From assembly GCF_000306965.1 (NCBI RefSeq), contig NZ_JH976439.1, positions 44,774 to 108,773 on the forward strand: a stretch of 64,000 nt of DNA, read 5' to 3'. The DNA comes from Amphibacillus jilinensis Y1 (lineage in GTDB: Bacteria; Bacillota; Bacilli; Bacillales; Amphibacillaceae). The notes under the pieces were generated by a model. The model made no database searches. It worked only from the letters and a program-made list of their open reading frames with translations, and had not been told where the DNA came from. The position numbers and the translations under genes are program-made. Positions 8,631 to 18,434 of this stretch are shown one piece after another (position 1 is the first letter of the stretch; the number at the start of each line of letters is the position of its first letter).

Positions 8631-8764
8631 ATAAAGCCAACCTTCAATCAGTGGAAATTTTAATCTTTTTCCAATTGATAGAAGGTTGAGTGGATCAAGA
8701 CATTAACGTCCGTTATCTCCCTAAATAGATTTGCTCTACGCTCGGGTGCTTATCTATGATAAAA
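8631..8764 (+). repeat. family A repeat whose right end forms the fosB stop
   Basis: Left end ATAAAGCCAACCTTCAATCA; hairpin 1 is altered (CAGTGGAAATTTTAATC / TTTTTCCAATTGATAG); middle CGTCCGTTATCTCCCTAAAT; right end GCTTATCTATGATAAAA. The last 15 bp overlap the fosB coding end on the other strand. Confidence 0.85.
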
Positions 8765-9175
8765 GGTCATATGTTGTTTGTCTTCTCGATAATAGTCTAA
8801 TCGATCCTGTAATGTCCCGGTATGAAACTCAAACTTATGGCCATCCGGATCAGTAAAATAAACAGAACGTTTATCACGCTGATCTCGCTCTCTACCAGGC
8901 AAAATATTGACGTTTAGTTGTTTTAAACGGTTGTGAACATCATCAAAATCACTTTCTGCAACGGTGAAGGCAATATGGGTATATGACTGGGTAATCTCAT
9001 GGCGCGGAATATCTTTTTCTTCATTTAAGGCAAGCCATAACCCATCCAGGTCAAAATAAGCCGTTTTCCTTCCCTCAACTAACAAGGTTGCCTCAAATAC
9101 ATCTTGATAAAATGTTATGGATCGCTTTAAATCAGAAACAGAAAAAAGTAAGTGATTAATACCTTTAATTTTCAA
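8750..9175 (-). CDS. fosB: FosB-type metallothiol (bacillithiol) transferase, fosfomycin resistance
   Basis: Glyoxalase-fold enzyme that adds a thiol, normally bacillithiol, to the epoxide of fosfomycin. It tracks Bacillus FosB over its length: metal ligands His in INHLLF, His in SYTHIAF and Glu in HKFEFHTG, and the signature [11 protein letters not shown] / [20 protein letters not shown]. In place of an upstream GTG that overlaps the Shine-Dalgarno I choose TTG at 9175 (GAGGTG, 6-nt spacing; 141 aa, starting [11 protein letters not shown]), matching the family N terminus. The C terminus ends TFYHR: those last codons and the TAA lie in the right end of a family A repeat, so the original tail was probably replaced. 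Confidence 0.9.
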   Translation of the reverse strand: MKIKGINHLLFSVSDLKRSITFYQDVFEATLLVEGRKTAYFDLDGLWLALNEEKDIPRHEITQSYTHIAFTVAESDFDDVHNRLKQLNVNILPGRERDQRDKRSVYFTDPDGHKFEFHTGTLQDRLDYYREDKQHMTFYHR

Positions 9176-9222
9176 AAAAAACACCTCATTTTTTGGATTT
9201 TTAAAACTAAATAAACTTATGA

Positions 9223-9882
9223 TTAAACGTTTTGCTCACAGTGGTCTAAAAGTGGACAGGACAGACAAATCGGCTTCACTTTGCAATGTACTTTGGCATG
9301 CTGAACAATTAACGCATGGTACTCATTATAAAGTTGAACATCTTTGACTAATGTCGTTTCAAATAAATAGCGAAGATCTTGGTACTTTTTGGGTAGGTCA
9401 AAACCTAATCGTTTAAAGATTCTTCTTGTGTAAGCATCAATGACAAAAACAGGGCGATCCAAAGCATAAAGTAAGATGGAATCGGCAGTTTCTGGACCGA
9501 TCCCGTTAATGGATAACAGTTGGTTCCGCAATTGAAGCGTATCTTGATGATGAAGTTGTTCCATTTTAAAATCATAGTTTTCAAACCAAGCTAAGAAGGC
9601 ATGTAACCGTCTAGCCTTGATGCGAAAAAAACCACTAGAACGAATGAGCTGCTCTAATTTTTCAACTGGTAGATGAAACATTTGAATCGGATCAAGGTAT
9701 GGCTCCAGCTGTAGCATGGCTTTTTCAACGTTTTTCCAAGCCGTATTTTGAACCAGAATTGCTCCTACCATCACTTCAAAAGCTGTTTTAGCTGGCCACC
9801 AATGTTGGCGACCATAGGCTCGGTATAATTGTTTATATACAACTCGAATTACTGTTTCCATCTTATGAGCCATGCTATTCAT
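9223..9882 (-). CDS. HhH-GPD DNA glycosylase of the endonuclease III superfamily
   Basis: DNA base-excision repair enzyme. The helix-hairpin-helix is at about 120-142 ([15 protein letters not shown]), the catalytic Asp follows in FVIDAYTRR, and the C terminus carries the [4Fe-4S] cluster motif C-x6-C-x2-C-x5-C ([16 protein letters not shown]). The Lys that makes endonuclease III a bifunctional lyase (GxGxKTA) is Glu here (GIGPETA), so this is more likely a monofunctional glycosylase, as in MagIII-like 3-methyladenine enzymes, than true Nth. Its start overlaps the stop of the upstream lipoprotein gene by 8 nt, implying co-transcription. Confidence 0.82.
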   Translation of the reverse strand: MNSMAHKMETVIRVVYKQLYRAYGRQHWWPAKTAFEVMVGAILVQNTAWKNVEKAMLQLEPYLDPIQMFHLPVEKLEQLIRSSGFFRIKARRLHAFLAWFENYDFKMEQLHHQDTLQLRNQLLSINGIGPETADSILLYALDRPVFVIDAYTRRIFKRLGFDLPKKYQDLRYLFETTLVKDVQLYNEYHALIVQHAKVHCKVKPICLSCPLLDHCEQNV

Positions 9883-10669
9883 TCAATTCATGCTTTATCT
9901 TAATAAACTGCTTCGTCTCAAATTCAACCTCCAACTCAAACTTAACAACCTCATCCCCGTCGATATCAATAATATCTAAAATATCACGCTTAATCATATT
10001 AATCGATTGATCAGCGGTAACATTCATTTGATTTAACAGTATTTCCGTTGCGGCAAGAGCATCATCTCCACTTAATTCACTTCCATCGCGTTGTCCTACT
10101 CCTACTTGATTAGCAAGGCCGTCAAAATAATAGTCAAGCTCATCTCCATTATCGAAAGCAATATCTAATTCAAACATAAATATATTCGGATACTCAATAT
10201 CAGCGTCGTCTAATAAAACATGTTCAAACTCGATTTCTTCTCCATTATTAAAAACAAACTCAACAGTTAGATCTTTAATATCACTTTCATTTAGATCGAG
10301 GTGATTTAAGATGGTATTTTGAATTTTGCTTAATGAATGATCTGGTGAAAGCGACAGATCTACTAAAAGTTCTTCACTTTCTTGAATGGCTGCTTCTCCC
10401 GTTATGGCTTCATTTCCTACTATTTGATTCTCCGCTTGATTATGTCGGTCATATTGATAATATTTGTTATCACCATCGCTAACATTGATTGTAAGTTCAA
10501 ATTCGTCAACTGTTAACTCCTCTTGACTAGCTGTTACTTCCTGGCCTTGTTGATCATTATCCTCCCCAGTTGAAACTGAATCTTCATGGTCGATAGGCTC
10601 ATTTGTATCTCCAAGATCATTACAACCAACAAGTAGAATGATCATCGGGACAACAACTAATAACTTCAT
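9875..10669 (-). CDS. lipoprotein with two YusW-like domains
   Basis: Secreted lipoprotein: short signal (MKLLVVVPMIILLVGC) with lipobox LVGC, an acidic linker rich in D, E and Q, then two related domains of about 95 residues (about 60-155 and 160-264). Each has the pattern of the YusW-like family: a hydrophobic/acidic strand (FELTINVSD, FELDIAFDN), a central EAxxxxxxLL helix and a closing strand with FELEV-type residues. Function unknown. The start is at the ATG with AAAGGAGG in front (10669); an upstream TTG reading is unlikely. Downstream it overlaps the glycosylase gene. Confidence 0.78.
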   Translation of the reverse strand: MKLLVVVPMIILLVGCNDLGDTNEPIDHEDSVSTGEDNDQQGQEVTASQEELTVDEFELTINVSDGDNKYYQYDRHNQAENQIVGNEAITGEAAIQESEELLVDLSLSPDHSLSKIQNTILNHLDLNESDIKDLTVEFVFNNGEEIEFEHVLLDDADIEYPNIFMFELDIAFDNGDELDYYFDGLANQVGVGQRDGSELSGDDALAATEILLNQMNVTADQSINMIKRDILDIIDIDGDEVVKFELEVEFETKQFIKIKHELNE

Positions 10670-10825
10670 ACTTTTCCTCCTTTCCAAACATATTCGTTAG
10701 TCTAAATATTACCTTAATTTAAAATAAAAAAACACCTTAAACACTTAAAATAAGACTAAACGCTCAAGTTTGTTACCTTGTAAAGATTAAATACATCCTG
10801 TAAGAGGTTACATCTTTAAACCATA

Positions 10826-10854
10826 TTGTAATTGCATGTAACATTTGCTATAGT
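10826..10854 (+). promoter_or_regulatory. promoter candidate for the SulP gene
   Basis: TTGTAA, a 17-bp spacer and TATAGT form a good sigma-A type promoter. It would give a leader of about 125 nt before the GTG start of the SulP transporter, containing the palindrome at 10925-10942. Confidence 0.5.
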
Positions 10855-10924
10855 TAATCCCTGTGTATGATAAATAGAAAAAACTCGCTTGCATAAAAGA
10901 TGAAATTTCAGATAAGTTTCTTAT

Positions 10925-10942
10925 TCCTGTCACGTGACAGGA
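10925..10942 (+). promoter_or_regulatory. perfect 18-bp palindrome in the SulP leader, possible attenuator or operator
   Basis: TCCTGTCACGTGACAGGA is a perfect inverted repeat followed directly by CTTTTTC, i.e. the shape of a short intrinsic terminator inside the leader. Repeated TGAAATTT blocks on either side could offer alternative pairing. It could instead be a protein operator with the CACGTG core. Confidence 0.5.
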
Positions 10943-10986
10943 CTTTTTCATGCGTGAAATTTAATTGTGAAGGGGATGGTTTTATC

Positions 10987-12552
10987 GTGAAATGGCGACA
11001 ACTGTCATTAAACAAAACATTAATTAAAAACGAATTTCTATCTGGCATTACCGTAGCACTTGCCTTAATTCCAGAATCTGTTGCATTTGCTTTTGTTGCG
11101 GGTGTTAGTCCGATATTAAGCATACAAACTGCTGTTATGATTGGGTTAATCGCCGCTATTTTTACAGGTCGACCTGGTATGATTAGCTCCTCTACTGCTG
11201 CTATAGCTGTTGTTTTTGCCGCACTTATTGCCCAACATGGTTTAGACTACCTATTTGCCACAGTCATCGTTATGGGCATTATTCAAATCGCTATCGGTGT
11301 ACTTAAGCTCGGCAAGTTCGCAAGGATCATTCCTTATCCGGTCATGTTGGGGTTTCTAAACGGATTATCAATTGTTATCTTCTTAGCGCAATGGGACCAA
11401 TTCAAGATTAATCAAGTGACCACCGTTAATGGCGTTGAAACAATTGAACGCGTTTGGCTACCTCAAACTGATTTATTAATCATGTTACTGTTTGTCGGAT
11501 TGACTATGCTTATCATCTATATCGTCCCTAAATTAACAAAGGCAGTCCCTGCAAGTTTAGTTGCTATTATTACTTTAACGATTATATCTATTATTTTAAG
11601 TCGAACAGGCTATCATCTGCAAACCGTGCAAGACTTTGCAGGAATGGAACTAAGTGGAGGATTACCTCACTTTTATCTTCCTCAAGTACCTTTGAATTTT
11701 GAAACTGTGCGTATCATTGCACCCTACGCATTAGTTGGTGCATTAGTTGGTTTAACCGAAGCAGTCTTAACCCTTCAAGTCATTGATGAAATGACAGATA
11801 CCCGCGGTCGAACAAACAAAGAATGTGTCGCACAAGGTTTAGCTAATACCGTAAATGGGTTCTTTGGTGGTATGGGCGGTGACGCAATGATTGGTCAATC
11901 AATTATTAACGTTAAATCTGGTGGGCGCACCCGTATATCTGCAATTGTTGCACCTGTTACATTACTGATCTTCTTGATGTTCGGATCTAGTTTTGTTAAT
12001 ATCATTCCACTCGCAGGCTTAGTCGGTGTTATGTTCATGGTTGTTGTTGGTACCTTTGAATGGGAAAGCTTAAAATATGGCGGGAAAATTCCCCTTCAAG
12101 ATATGGTCGTCGTCATAGCCGTAACTGTTATCACTGTTGTTGTAAACCTAGCATCAGCTGTTATTATTGGTGTTATCTTATCAGCATTAATGTTTGCTTG
12201 GGAAAAAGGAAAAGTTATTTATGTCAATATTGAAAATGAACCCGATGGAACAAGAATTTATAAAGTAAATGGTTCAATATTTTTTGGTTCCGTCCTAAAT
12301 TTTAAAGATTTATTTAATGTTAACGACGATCCAAACCAAATTGTTATTGATTTTAAATATGCAAAGGTAATGGATCACTCAGCTATAGATGCAATTAATT
12401 CAATTGCATCTCGTTACGAACAAGCTGGAAAATCCGTAACACTCATTCGATTGAGTGATGATTGCCAGCGCTTGTTTAGAAATGCTAAAACCATTACTTC
12501 CGTGAAAATTGATCATTCACAATCTATTCAATCAAAACATCGATATGTATAA
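10987..12552 (+). CDS. SulP-family anion transporter with STAS domain
   Basis: Inner-membrane SLC26/SulP transporter (sulfate, bicarbonate or other anions; substrate not decidable). About 10-14 hydrophobic segments include the family signature near the N terminus (SGITVALALIPESVAFAFVAGV) and the conserved NGFFGGMGGDAMIGQS segment. The C terminus (about 415-521) is a cytoplasmic STAS domain with the VMDHSAIDAI motif. The open frame extends upstream to 10900, but the GTG at 10987 (GAAGGGGATGG in front; 521 aa) is the sensible start since the upstream part is a leader with a hairpin. A strong terminator follows. Confidence 0.88.
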   Translation: MKWRQLSLNKTLIKNEFLSGITVALALIPESVAFAFVAGVSPILSIQTAVMIGLIAAIFTGRPGMISSSTAAIAVVFAALIAQHGLDYLFATVIVMGIIQIAIGVLKLGKFARIIPYPVMLGFLNGLSIVIFLAQWDQFKINQVTTVNGVETIERVWLPQTDLLIMLLFVGLTMLIIYIVPKLTKAVPASLVAIITLTIISIILSRTGYHLQTVQDFAGMELSGGLPHFYLPQVPLNFETVRIIAPYALVGALVGLTEAVLTLQVIDEMTDTRGRTNKECVAQGLANTVNGFFGGMGGDAMIGQSIINVKSGGRTRISAIVAPVTLLIFLMFGSSFVNIIPLAGLVGVMFMVVVGTFEWESLKYGGKIPLQDMVVVIAVTVITVVVNLASAVIIGVILSALMFAWEKGKVIYVNIENEPDGTRIYKVNGSIFFGSVLNFKDLFNVNDDPNQIVIDFKYAKVMDHSAIDAINSIASRYEQAGKSVTLIRLSDDCQRLFRNAKTITSVKIDHSQSIQSKHRYV

Positions 12553-12553
12553 T

Positions 12554-12588
12554 AAAAAGGCGCATTTTCTCAGAAATGCGCCTTTTTG
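12554..12588 (+). terminator. intrinsic terminator after the SulP gene
   Basis: AAAAAGGCGCATTT / AAATGCGCCTTTTT hairpin, starting 2 nt after the stop codon and ending in a T tract. Confidence 0.9.
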
Positions 12589-12651
12589 TTGCACAATTTG
12601 ATAACTAAGCGTAAACTAATTCTTATTATATAGAGAAATGTGGGATGTCTT

Positions 12652-13566
12652 ATGGATGAGAAACAAATAAAAATTGGTAGTTTCGCTGCTGCTGGAGCAT
12701 ATTTAATTTGGGGATTTTTACCTCTATATTGGAAGGCTGTTGGAGGAATCTCTGCGGGTGCCCTACTTGGTCATCGCATCGTTTGGTCTTTTGTATTTAT
12801 GTTATTAATCATTTTCCTATCAAAGAGCACCAAACGTTTTTTAACAGAAGCTCGACTGATTTTTAAAGATCGAAAAAAGCTGACAGGACTGATTCTTGCG
12901 TCTCTTGTTATTAGCGGAAATTGGCTCATTTTCATTTGGGCAGTAAATAGCAACTACGTGATTCAAGCGAGCTTAGGCTATTATATTAATCCATTAATAA
13001 GTATTTTGCTAGGTGTAGTTGTTTTGAAGGAATCATTAGCTAAAGTCGAGATTTTATCCGTTGTCCTTGCTGGCTTTGGTGTTCTGTTTCTAACCTTTTA
13101 TTACGGTGTCTTTCCTTGGATTTCGTTAGTTCTTGCATTAACTTTTGCTTTATATGGTCTAATAAAAAAGACAATTGATATTTCAACCATGAGTGGTTTA
13201 ACACTTGAAACATTAATTGCACTCCCGGTTGCGCTTGTCTACCTACTAATCGAGGGGGATTCTTTAACAACGATGCAATCATCCTTTCAGATGGCGCTAT
13301 TATTAATGGGTGCGGGTGTCGTAACAGCTATACCATTACTGCTTTTTGCTACTGGTGCTAAGCGAATTCCACTTTCAATGATTGGTTTCTTACAATACAT
13401 TGCACCAACCTTTATGCTATTAATCGGTGTCTTTTTATTTAATGAGCCGTTTACATATGCACATATGATTGCCTTTTTAGCTATTTGGGTGGCACTGGTG
13501 ATCTATTCAACATCACGTTTTATGAGATTCAGACAACTAAAAAAGAGTCGCCTGAGAGCAAGTTAA
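12652..13566 (+). CDS. rarD: RarD-like EamA-family permease
   Basis: Ten-helix drug/metabolite-superfamily permease with two EamA halves; the RarD subgroup signature GAYLIWGFLPLYWKAVG is at the N terminus, followed by LLGHRIVWS. RarD-type proteins are poorly characterised exporters; substrate unknown. 304 aa from the ATG at 12652, whose N terminus matches the family; a GTG at 12640 is possible. Both have weak Shine-Dalgarno sequences. The C terminus is basic (RFRQLKKSRLRAS). Terminated by a strong hairpin. Confidence 0.85.
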   Translation: MDEKQIKIGSFAAAGAYLIWGFLPLYWKAVGGISAGALLGHRIVWSFVFMLLIIFLSKSTKRFLTEARLIFKDRKKLTGLILASLVISGNWLIFIWAVNSNYVIQASLGYYINPLISILLGVVVLKESLAKVEILSVVLAGFGVLFLTFYYGVFPWISLVLALTFALYGLIKKTIDISTMSGLTLETLIALPVALVYLLIEGDSLTTMQSSFQMALLLMGAGVVTAIPLLLFATGAKRIPLSMIGFLQYIAPTFMLLIGVFLFNEPFTYAHMIAFLAIWVALVIYSTSRFMRFRQLKKSRLRAS

Positions 13567-13582
13567 TGAAACAATGCTTAGT

Positions 13583-13620
13583 AAAAACTGTGTTAACCTT
13601 TTGGTTAACACAGTTTTTTC
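13583..13620 (+). terminator. intrinsic terminator after rarD
   Basis: AACTGTGTTAACC / GGTTAACACAGTT stem with TTTTTT, starting about 20 nt past the stop. Confidence 0.9.
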
Positions 13621-13622
13621 AC

Positions 13623-13798
13623 TTTATCACAGATAGCTTTTACTAAAACACCCACATAAAAATAAGAATACAGCTCATCAGGTAACAAATGCTATTGTCC
13701 TGATTCACTCGGGCCATGGTCACACAAGCGTTTTCGCAGGACGCGAAGACGTTATCTTGTGTTCCTTATCGGTGGGAGGAGAATGAAAACCTCCTCTA
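13623..13798 (-). repeat. family A repeat (minus orientation) with a family B module nested inside
   Basis: Read on the minus strand: right end TTAGTAAAAGCTATCTGTGATAAAG, GAGTGAATCAGGACAATAGC, and an incomplete hairpin 1 (GGAGGTTTTCATTCTCCTCC). Between the hairpin-1 arm and GAGTGAATC lies an extra hairpin of about 45 bp flanked by ACACAAG / CTTGTGT. On the plus strand it has the core CGTTTTCGCAGGACGCGAAG, which resembles the family B modules at 22236-22303 and 28258-28325. Confidence 0.75.
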
Positions 13799-13817
13799 GG
13801 AATGCTCATTTTATATT

Positions 13818-14489
13818 TTAATAATCTGCATCTGAATATCCACCGCTGACAATAGCAATTCCTGCACTTGCACCAATTCGCGTTGCACCTGCCTCAACCA
13901 CCGCTTTGGCCATTTTCTGATCACGTACGCCGCCTGAAGCTTTTACACCAATATCTGGTCCGACTGTTTTTCTCATTAAGCTGATATCTTCAACAGTAGC
14001 GCCCCCTGTAGAAAATCCTGTTGACGTTTTTACATAATCAGCACCTGCTGATACAGCTAGCTCACATGCCTTCACTTTCTCTTCATCTGTCAGTAAGCTC
14101 GTTTCAATAATGACTTTAACAAGTGCTTTTTTCTCAGCTGCCTCAACAACAGCTCGAATATCTGATTCTACTAGCTTAAAGTCTCGATCTTTTAAAGCAC
14201 CAATATTAATGACCATATCTACTTCCGTCGCCCCATGGTCAATTGCATTTTTTGTTTCATATGCTTTGGTAGCAGAAGTGGAAGCGCCTAATGGAAATCC
14301 AATAACGGTACAAACCGCCACCTCTGTTTCCGCTAACCTATTTGCTGCAAATTTAACCCAAGTCGGGTTGACACAAACGGAGAAAAAATCATATTGCTTT
14401 GCTTCATCACACAGTTTTTCAATCTGATCTTTCGTCGTATCAGCTTTTAAAGCGGTGTGGTCAATCATGTTTGCCATTTTTTTATCCAT
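13818..14489 (-). CDS. deoC: deoxyribose-phosphate aldolase
   Basis: Cleaves 2-deoxyribose 5-phosphate to glyceraldehyde 3-phosphate and acetaldehyde, the last step of deoxynucleoside catabolism. Class I aldolase barrel of normal length (223 aa): Schiff-base Lys154 in [10 protein letters not shown], Asp91 in VDMVINIG and Lys183 in GVKASGG. Last gene of the nucleoside operon, 6 nt after cdd. Confidence 0.97.
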   Translation of the reverse strand: MDKKMANMIDHTALKADTTKDQIEKLCDEAKQYDFFSVCVNPTWVKFAANRLAETEVAVCTVIGFPLGASTSATKAYETKNAIDHGATEVDMVINIGALKDRDFKLVESDIRAVVEAAEKKALVKVIIETSLLTDEEKVKACELAVSAGADYVKTSTGFSTGGATVEDISLMRKTVGPDIGVKASGGVRDQKMAKAVVEAGATRIGASAGIAIVSGGYSDADY

Positions 14490-14495
14490 AAAAAC

Positions 14496-14909
<414 letters not shown>

Positions 14910-14912
14910 CTA

Positions 14913-15731
14913 TTATGCTAATTCGTCTAGAATAGCCTTTACAAAATCAAGAAAATCCTCTCTTACTTTTTCTGTCGTTTCAATGACTTCCTGATGGTTT
15001 AATGGCTGATCCAAAATGCCAGCTGCCATATTTGAGATACAGGAGATGCCTAACACTTCAATTCCAGCATGACGCGCTACAATAACTTCTGGAACGGTTG
15101 ACATGCCAACTGCATCACCACCCATAGCTTGAAGCATATTAATTTCTGCTGGCGTTTCATAGCATGGACCGGTATTCCAAACATAAACCCCTTCTTTCAG
15201 ATCCAAATCAATTGTTTTTGCCACTTGCTTTGCCAACTGTTGCAGCTGACGATCATAAGCTGCAGACATATCAGGGAAACGCACGCCTTGCTCACTATCA
15301 TTTGGTCCTATCAATGGATTTTGACCTGTATTGTTGATATGGTCGGTAATTAGCATTAAATCACCGGGTTCAAAATCAGGATTCACACCACCGGCAGCAT
15401 TCGTGACAATCAAACGCTCAACACCTAAAGCCTTCATCACACGAACAGGAAAAGTCACTGCCTCTAGGCCATAGCCCTCATAATAATGAAAACGTCCTTG
15501 CATAGCCATAACAGATACGCCTTTCAGATCGCCGATAACCAATTGACCTGCATGCCCTTCAACCGTAGAAACAGGGAATCCAGGAATCTCCTCATATTTA
15601 ATGTTAATGGGTGATTCAATTTCGTTAGCTAATTCACCTAGACCTGAGCCAAGGATTAACCCAATTTTAGGCGTTTGAGATAATCGGTCTGTAATAAATC
15701 GCGTTGCATCTTGTAATTGTTTTGATTTCAT
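14913..15731 (-). CDS. punA: purine-nucleoside phosphorylase (trimeric type)
   Basis: Phosphorolysis of purine (deoxy)nucleosides to base plus (deoxy)ribose 1-phosphate. It has the family signatures [48 protein letters not shown] and [10 protein letters not shown]; 272 aa as in Bacillus PupG/PunA. Its ATG overlaps the TGA of deoB (4-nt overlap), indicating translational coupling. Produces the substrate of DeoB. Confidence 0.95.
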   Translation of the reverse strand: MKSKQLQDATRFITDRLSQTPKIGLILGSGLGELANEIESPINIKYEEIPGFPVSTVEGHAGQLVIGDLKGVSVMAMQGRFHYYEGYGLEAVTFPVRVMKALGVERLIVTNAAGGVNPDFEPGDLMLITDHINNTGQNPLIGPNDSEQGVRFPDMSAAYDRQLQQLAKQVAKTIDLDLKEGVYVWNTGPCYETPAEINMLQAMGGDAVGMSTVPEVIVARHAGIEVLGISCISNMAAGILDQPLNHQEVIETTEKVREDFLDFVKAILDELA

Positions 15732-16921
15732 GATCGATCCCCCTTAATATTTCCAAGAAAACTTTCACCGAATTCAGGCATTTTAACGCCAAAATTATCA
15801 GCAATGGTAGCACCAATATCAGCAAATGTTTTGCGAATAGGCAGTGCTTGTCCACATTTAATACCTGTATGATGAACGAGTAATGGGACATATTCACGCG
15901 TATGATCCGTTCCATGGTGGACAGGATCATTACCATGGTCAGCTGTAATGATTAATAAATCATCTTGACGTAACTTGTCTAGAACTTCAGGCAAGCGTTG
16001 ATCAAATGTTTCTAACGCTTCTCCATAGCCTTGCGGATCCCGGCGGTGACCATACTTTGCATCAAAATCAACAAGGTTCAAAAAGTTCAATCCATGAAAA
16101 TCTTTATCGATGGATTGAATGAATTTTTCCATTCCATCATCGTTACTCACTGTACGAATCGATTCTGTTACCCCTTCGCCATCATAAATATCTGATATCT
16201 TACCTAAGGCAACGACATCCAACCCTTGATCTTTTAACGCATTCATAACTGTACGCCCAAAAGGCTTTAATGCATAATCATGTCGATTAGCCGTACGCTC
16301 AAATGCACCTGGCTTACCAATAAAAGGGCGTGCAATAATTCGTCCAATCATATATTTGTCATTCATCGTTAACTCACGCGCCGTTTGACAAATTTGGTAT
16401 AGCTCATCAACGGGTACAATGTCTTCATGTGCTGCAATCTGTAAGACTGAATCAGCAGAAGTATAAACAATCAATGCACCAGTACGCATATGTTCTGCAC
16501 CAAGCTCATCAAGAATTTCAGTCCCTGAAGCCGGTTTATTACCAATGATTTCTCGTCCCGTTCGCACTTTAATTTCAGCTAATAGATCATCTGGAAAGCC
16601 ATCTGGAAATGTTTGAAACGGTTGATCAATGTGAAGACCCATTATTTCCCAATGTCCAGTCATTGTATCTTTTCCATTTGAGGCTTCCTCCATCTTTGTA
16701 TAATGCGCTATTGGAGTATCTACTTTTTCTATCCCTTTAATTTCTCTAATATGGCTTAAACCCAACTTCCCCATCGTCGGCATGTTTAATCCACCCATAT
16801 GCTCGGCAATGTGCCCTAATGTATCTGCACCAACATCATTAAAATCAGCTGCATCTGGAGCTTCTCCAATTCCAACTGAATCTAATACAACTAAAAAGAT
16901 TCGTTTAAATATCCCTGACAT
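15728..16921 (-). CDS. deoB: phosphopentomutase
   Basis: Converts (deoxy)ribose 1-phosphate to the 5-phosphate. Alkaline-phosphatase-fold, Mn-dependent enzyme of 397 aa with [14 protein letters not shown] at the N terminus, the phospho-Thr motif [20 protein letters not shown] and the C-terminal metal site TADHGNDP...HTREYVPLL. Shine-Dalgarno AAGGAGG. Sits between xapX and punA in the operon. Confidence 0.97.
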   Translation of the reverse strand: MSGIFKRIFLVVLDSVGIGEAPDAADFNDVGADTLGHIAEHMGGLNMPTMGKLGLSHIREIKGIEKVDTPIAHYTKMEEASNGKDTMTGHWEIMGLHIDQPFQTFPDGFPDDLLAEIKVRTGREIIGNKPASGTEILDELGAEHMRTGALIVYTSADSVLQIAAHEDIVPVDELYQICQTARELTMNDKYMIGRIIARPFIGKPGAFERTANRHDYALKPFGRTVMNALKDQGLDVVALGKISDIYDGEGVTESIRTVSNDDGMEKFIQSIDKDFHGLNFLNLVDFDAKYGHRRDPQGYGEALETFDQRLPEVLDKLRQDDLLIITADHGNDPVHHGTDHTREYVPLLVHHTGIKCGQALPIRKTFADIGATIADNFGVKMPEFGESFLGNIKGDRS

Positions 16922-16943
16922 GTTGATTCCTCCTTGTTGTTAT

Positions 16944-17111
16944 TCAACTAAAAAACACCCGAATATGTTCTGCAATAACGCCACCTAAATAAACGCCAAA
17001 GACGCCAACAACAGCAGAAAAGACAGGGGGTGCTGGCAATGGCAACTTTAAAAATTTAAACAAAATACCAACCATTATCCCTGCTAATAGTGCTAAAAAT
17101 ACTTCTCTCAT
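16944..17111 (-). CDS. XapX-domain small membrane protein in the nucleoside operon
   Basis: A 55-residue gene in the pdp-deoB gap: starts MREVFLALLAGIMVGILFKF and ends VIAEHIRVFFS. Two hydrophobic segments with a Pro-rich turn (KLPLPAPP) match the XapX domain (DUF1427), named for its presence in xanthosine operons. Good Shine-Dalgarno (TAGGAGAG), 18 nt after pdp and 22 nt before deoB. Function unknown; the operon position suggests a link to nucleoside transport or use. Confidence 0.88.
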   Translation of the reverse strand: MREVFLALLAGIMVGILFKFLKLPLPAPPVFSAVVGVFGVYLGGVIAEHIRVFFS

Positions 17112-17129
17112 CGTTTCTCTCCTAAATTC

Positions 17130-18434
17130 TTATTCAGTAATAATATCATAAATCAATTGATACGGTGACGGCTTTTCCGCTGAAAAGGTATAAGCTTGTT
17201 CAACTTTATTTTTAACCTCACTGACATCTTGCTGATTACTGTGAATGACGGCAATGGTATCACCGCTTTCAACCCGGTCACCGACTTTCTTCTTTAAAAC
17301 AATCCCAACGGCTAAATCAATTTCTGACGCCTTTGTCATCCGCCCAGCTCCAAGCATGCTAGCAGCGATACCGAGCTCATCAGCAACCATTGCGGAAATA
17401 TAGCCTCCCTGACGAGCTACAACATCGATTTGATAAGCAGCCTGCGGTAATCGATCAGGATCAGCAACGACTGAATCGTCCCCACCTTGCGAAGCAATAA
17501 ATGCTTTAAACTTTTCAATCGCTTGTCCATTTTCAATAGCCGACTCAAGCTTTTGTCTGGCTTCTTCAATGGATGACGCTTGTTTAGCTAAATAGACCAT
17601 ATGACTACCTAGTGTCAAACAGAGCTCTGTTAAATCTTCCGGACCCCGCCCATTTAATGTATCAATGGCTTCCTTGACTTCTAGGGCATTCCCAATAGCA
17701 AAACCTAATGGCTGGCTCATATCTGAAATGACAGCAATTGTTTCTCGACCTGCCCCATCCCCAATGGCCACCATCGCTTGAGCAAGCTCTTTCGCTCCAG
17801 CCAAGTCTTTCATAAACGCACCAGATCCTGTTTTCACATCTAAGACAATTGCATCAGCGCCTGAGGCTATTTTTTTACTCATAATCGAACTTGCTATTAA
17901 TGGAATTGAATTAACGGTAGCTGTAACATCACGTAAAGCATACAATTTTTTATCAGCAGGCGTTAAATTCCCGCTCTGACCGACAACAGCAATTTTATTT
18001 TGATTCACTAATTTATTAAATGTATCACTAGCTAATTCAACTTGAAAACCGTCAATTGCTTCAAGCTTATCTATGGTCCCACCGGTATGACCCAAACCTC
18101 GACCTGACATTTTAGCAACTGGCACACCTATGGTAGCAACGAGTGGCGCTAAAATAAGCGTTGTGGTATCACCAACACCACCGGTACTATGTTTATCGAC
18201 TTTAACCCCTTCAATGTCTGATAAATCGATTTGGTCGCCGGACGCAACCATCGCCTTTGTTAAATGCACACATTCTTCCGTTGTCATATCTTGAAAATAT
18301 ATGGCCATTGCCATCGCCGACATTTGGTAATCTGGAATATCACCATCGGTATAACCTTTGATCATAAAATCTATTTCCCGTTTAGATAAGGCCTTATCGT
18401 CACGCTTTTTTGCAATAAGATCTACCATTCTCAT
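17130..18434 (-). CDS. pdp: pyrimidine-nucleoside phosphorylase
   Basis: Phosphorolysis of uridine, deoxyuridine and thymidine. Nucleoside phosphorylase type III fold: an N-terminal helical domain ([13 protein letters not shown]), the phosphate-binding [32 protein letters not shown], and a C-terminal pyrimidine phosphorylase domain with [11 protein letters not shown]. 434 aa, as in Bacillus Pdp. First gene of the operon pdp-xapX-deoB-punA-cdd-deoC. Together these genes turn nucleosides into bases plus central-metabolism intermediates. Confidence 0.97.
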   Translation of the reverse strand: MRMVDLIAKKRDDKALSKREIDFMIKGYTDGDIPDYQMSAMAMAIYFQDMTTEECVHLTKAMVASGDQIDLSDIEGVKVDKHSTGGVGDTTTLILAPLVATIGVPVAKMSGRGLGHTGGTIDKLEAIDGFQVELASDTFNKLVNQNKIAVVGQSGNLTPADKKLYALRDVTATVNSIPLIASSIMSKKIASGADAIVLDVKTGSGAFMKDLAGAKELAQAMVAIGDGAGRETIAVISDMSQPLGFAIGNALEVKEAIDTLNGRGPEDLTELCLTLGSHMVYLAKQASSIEEARQKLESAIENGQAIEKFKAFIASQGGDDSVVADPDRLPQAAYQIDVVARQGGYISAMVADELGIAASMLGAGRMTKASEIDLAVGIVLKKKVGDRVESGDTIAVIHSNQQDVSEVKNKVEQAYTFSAEKPSPYQLIYDIITE

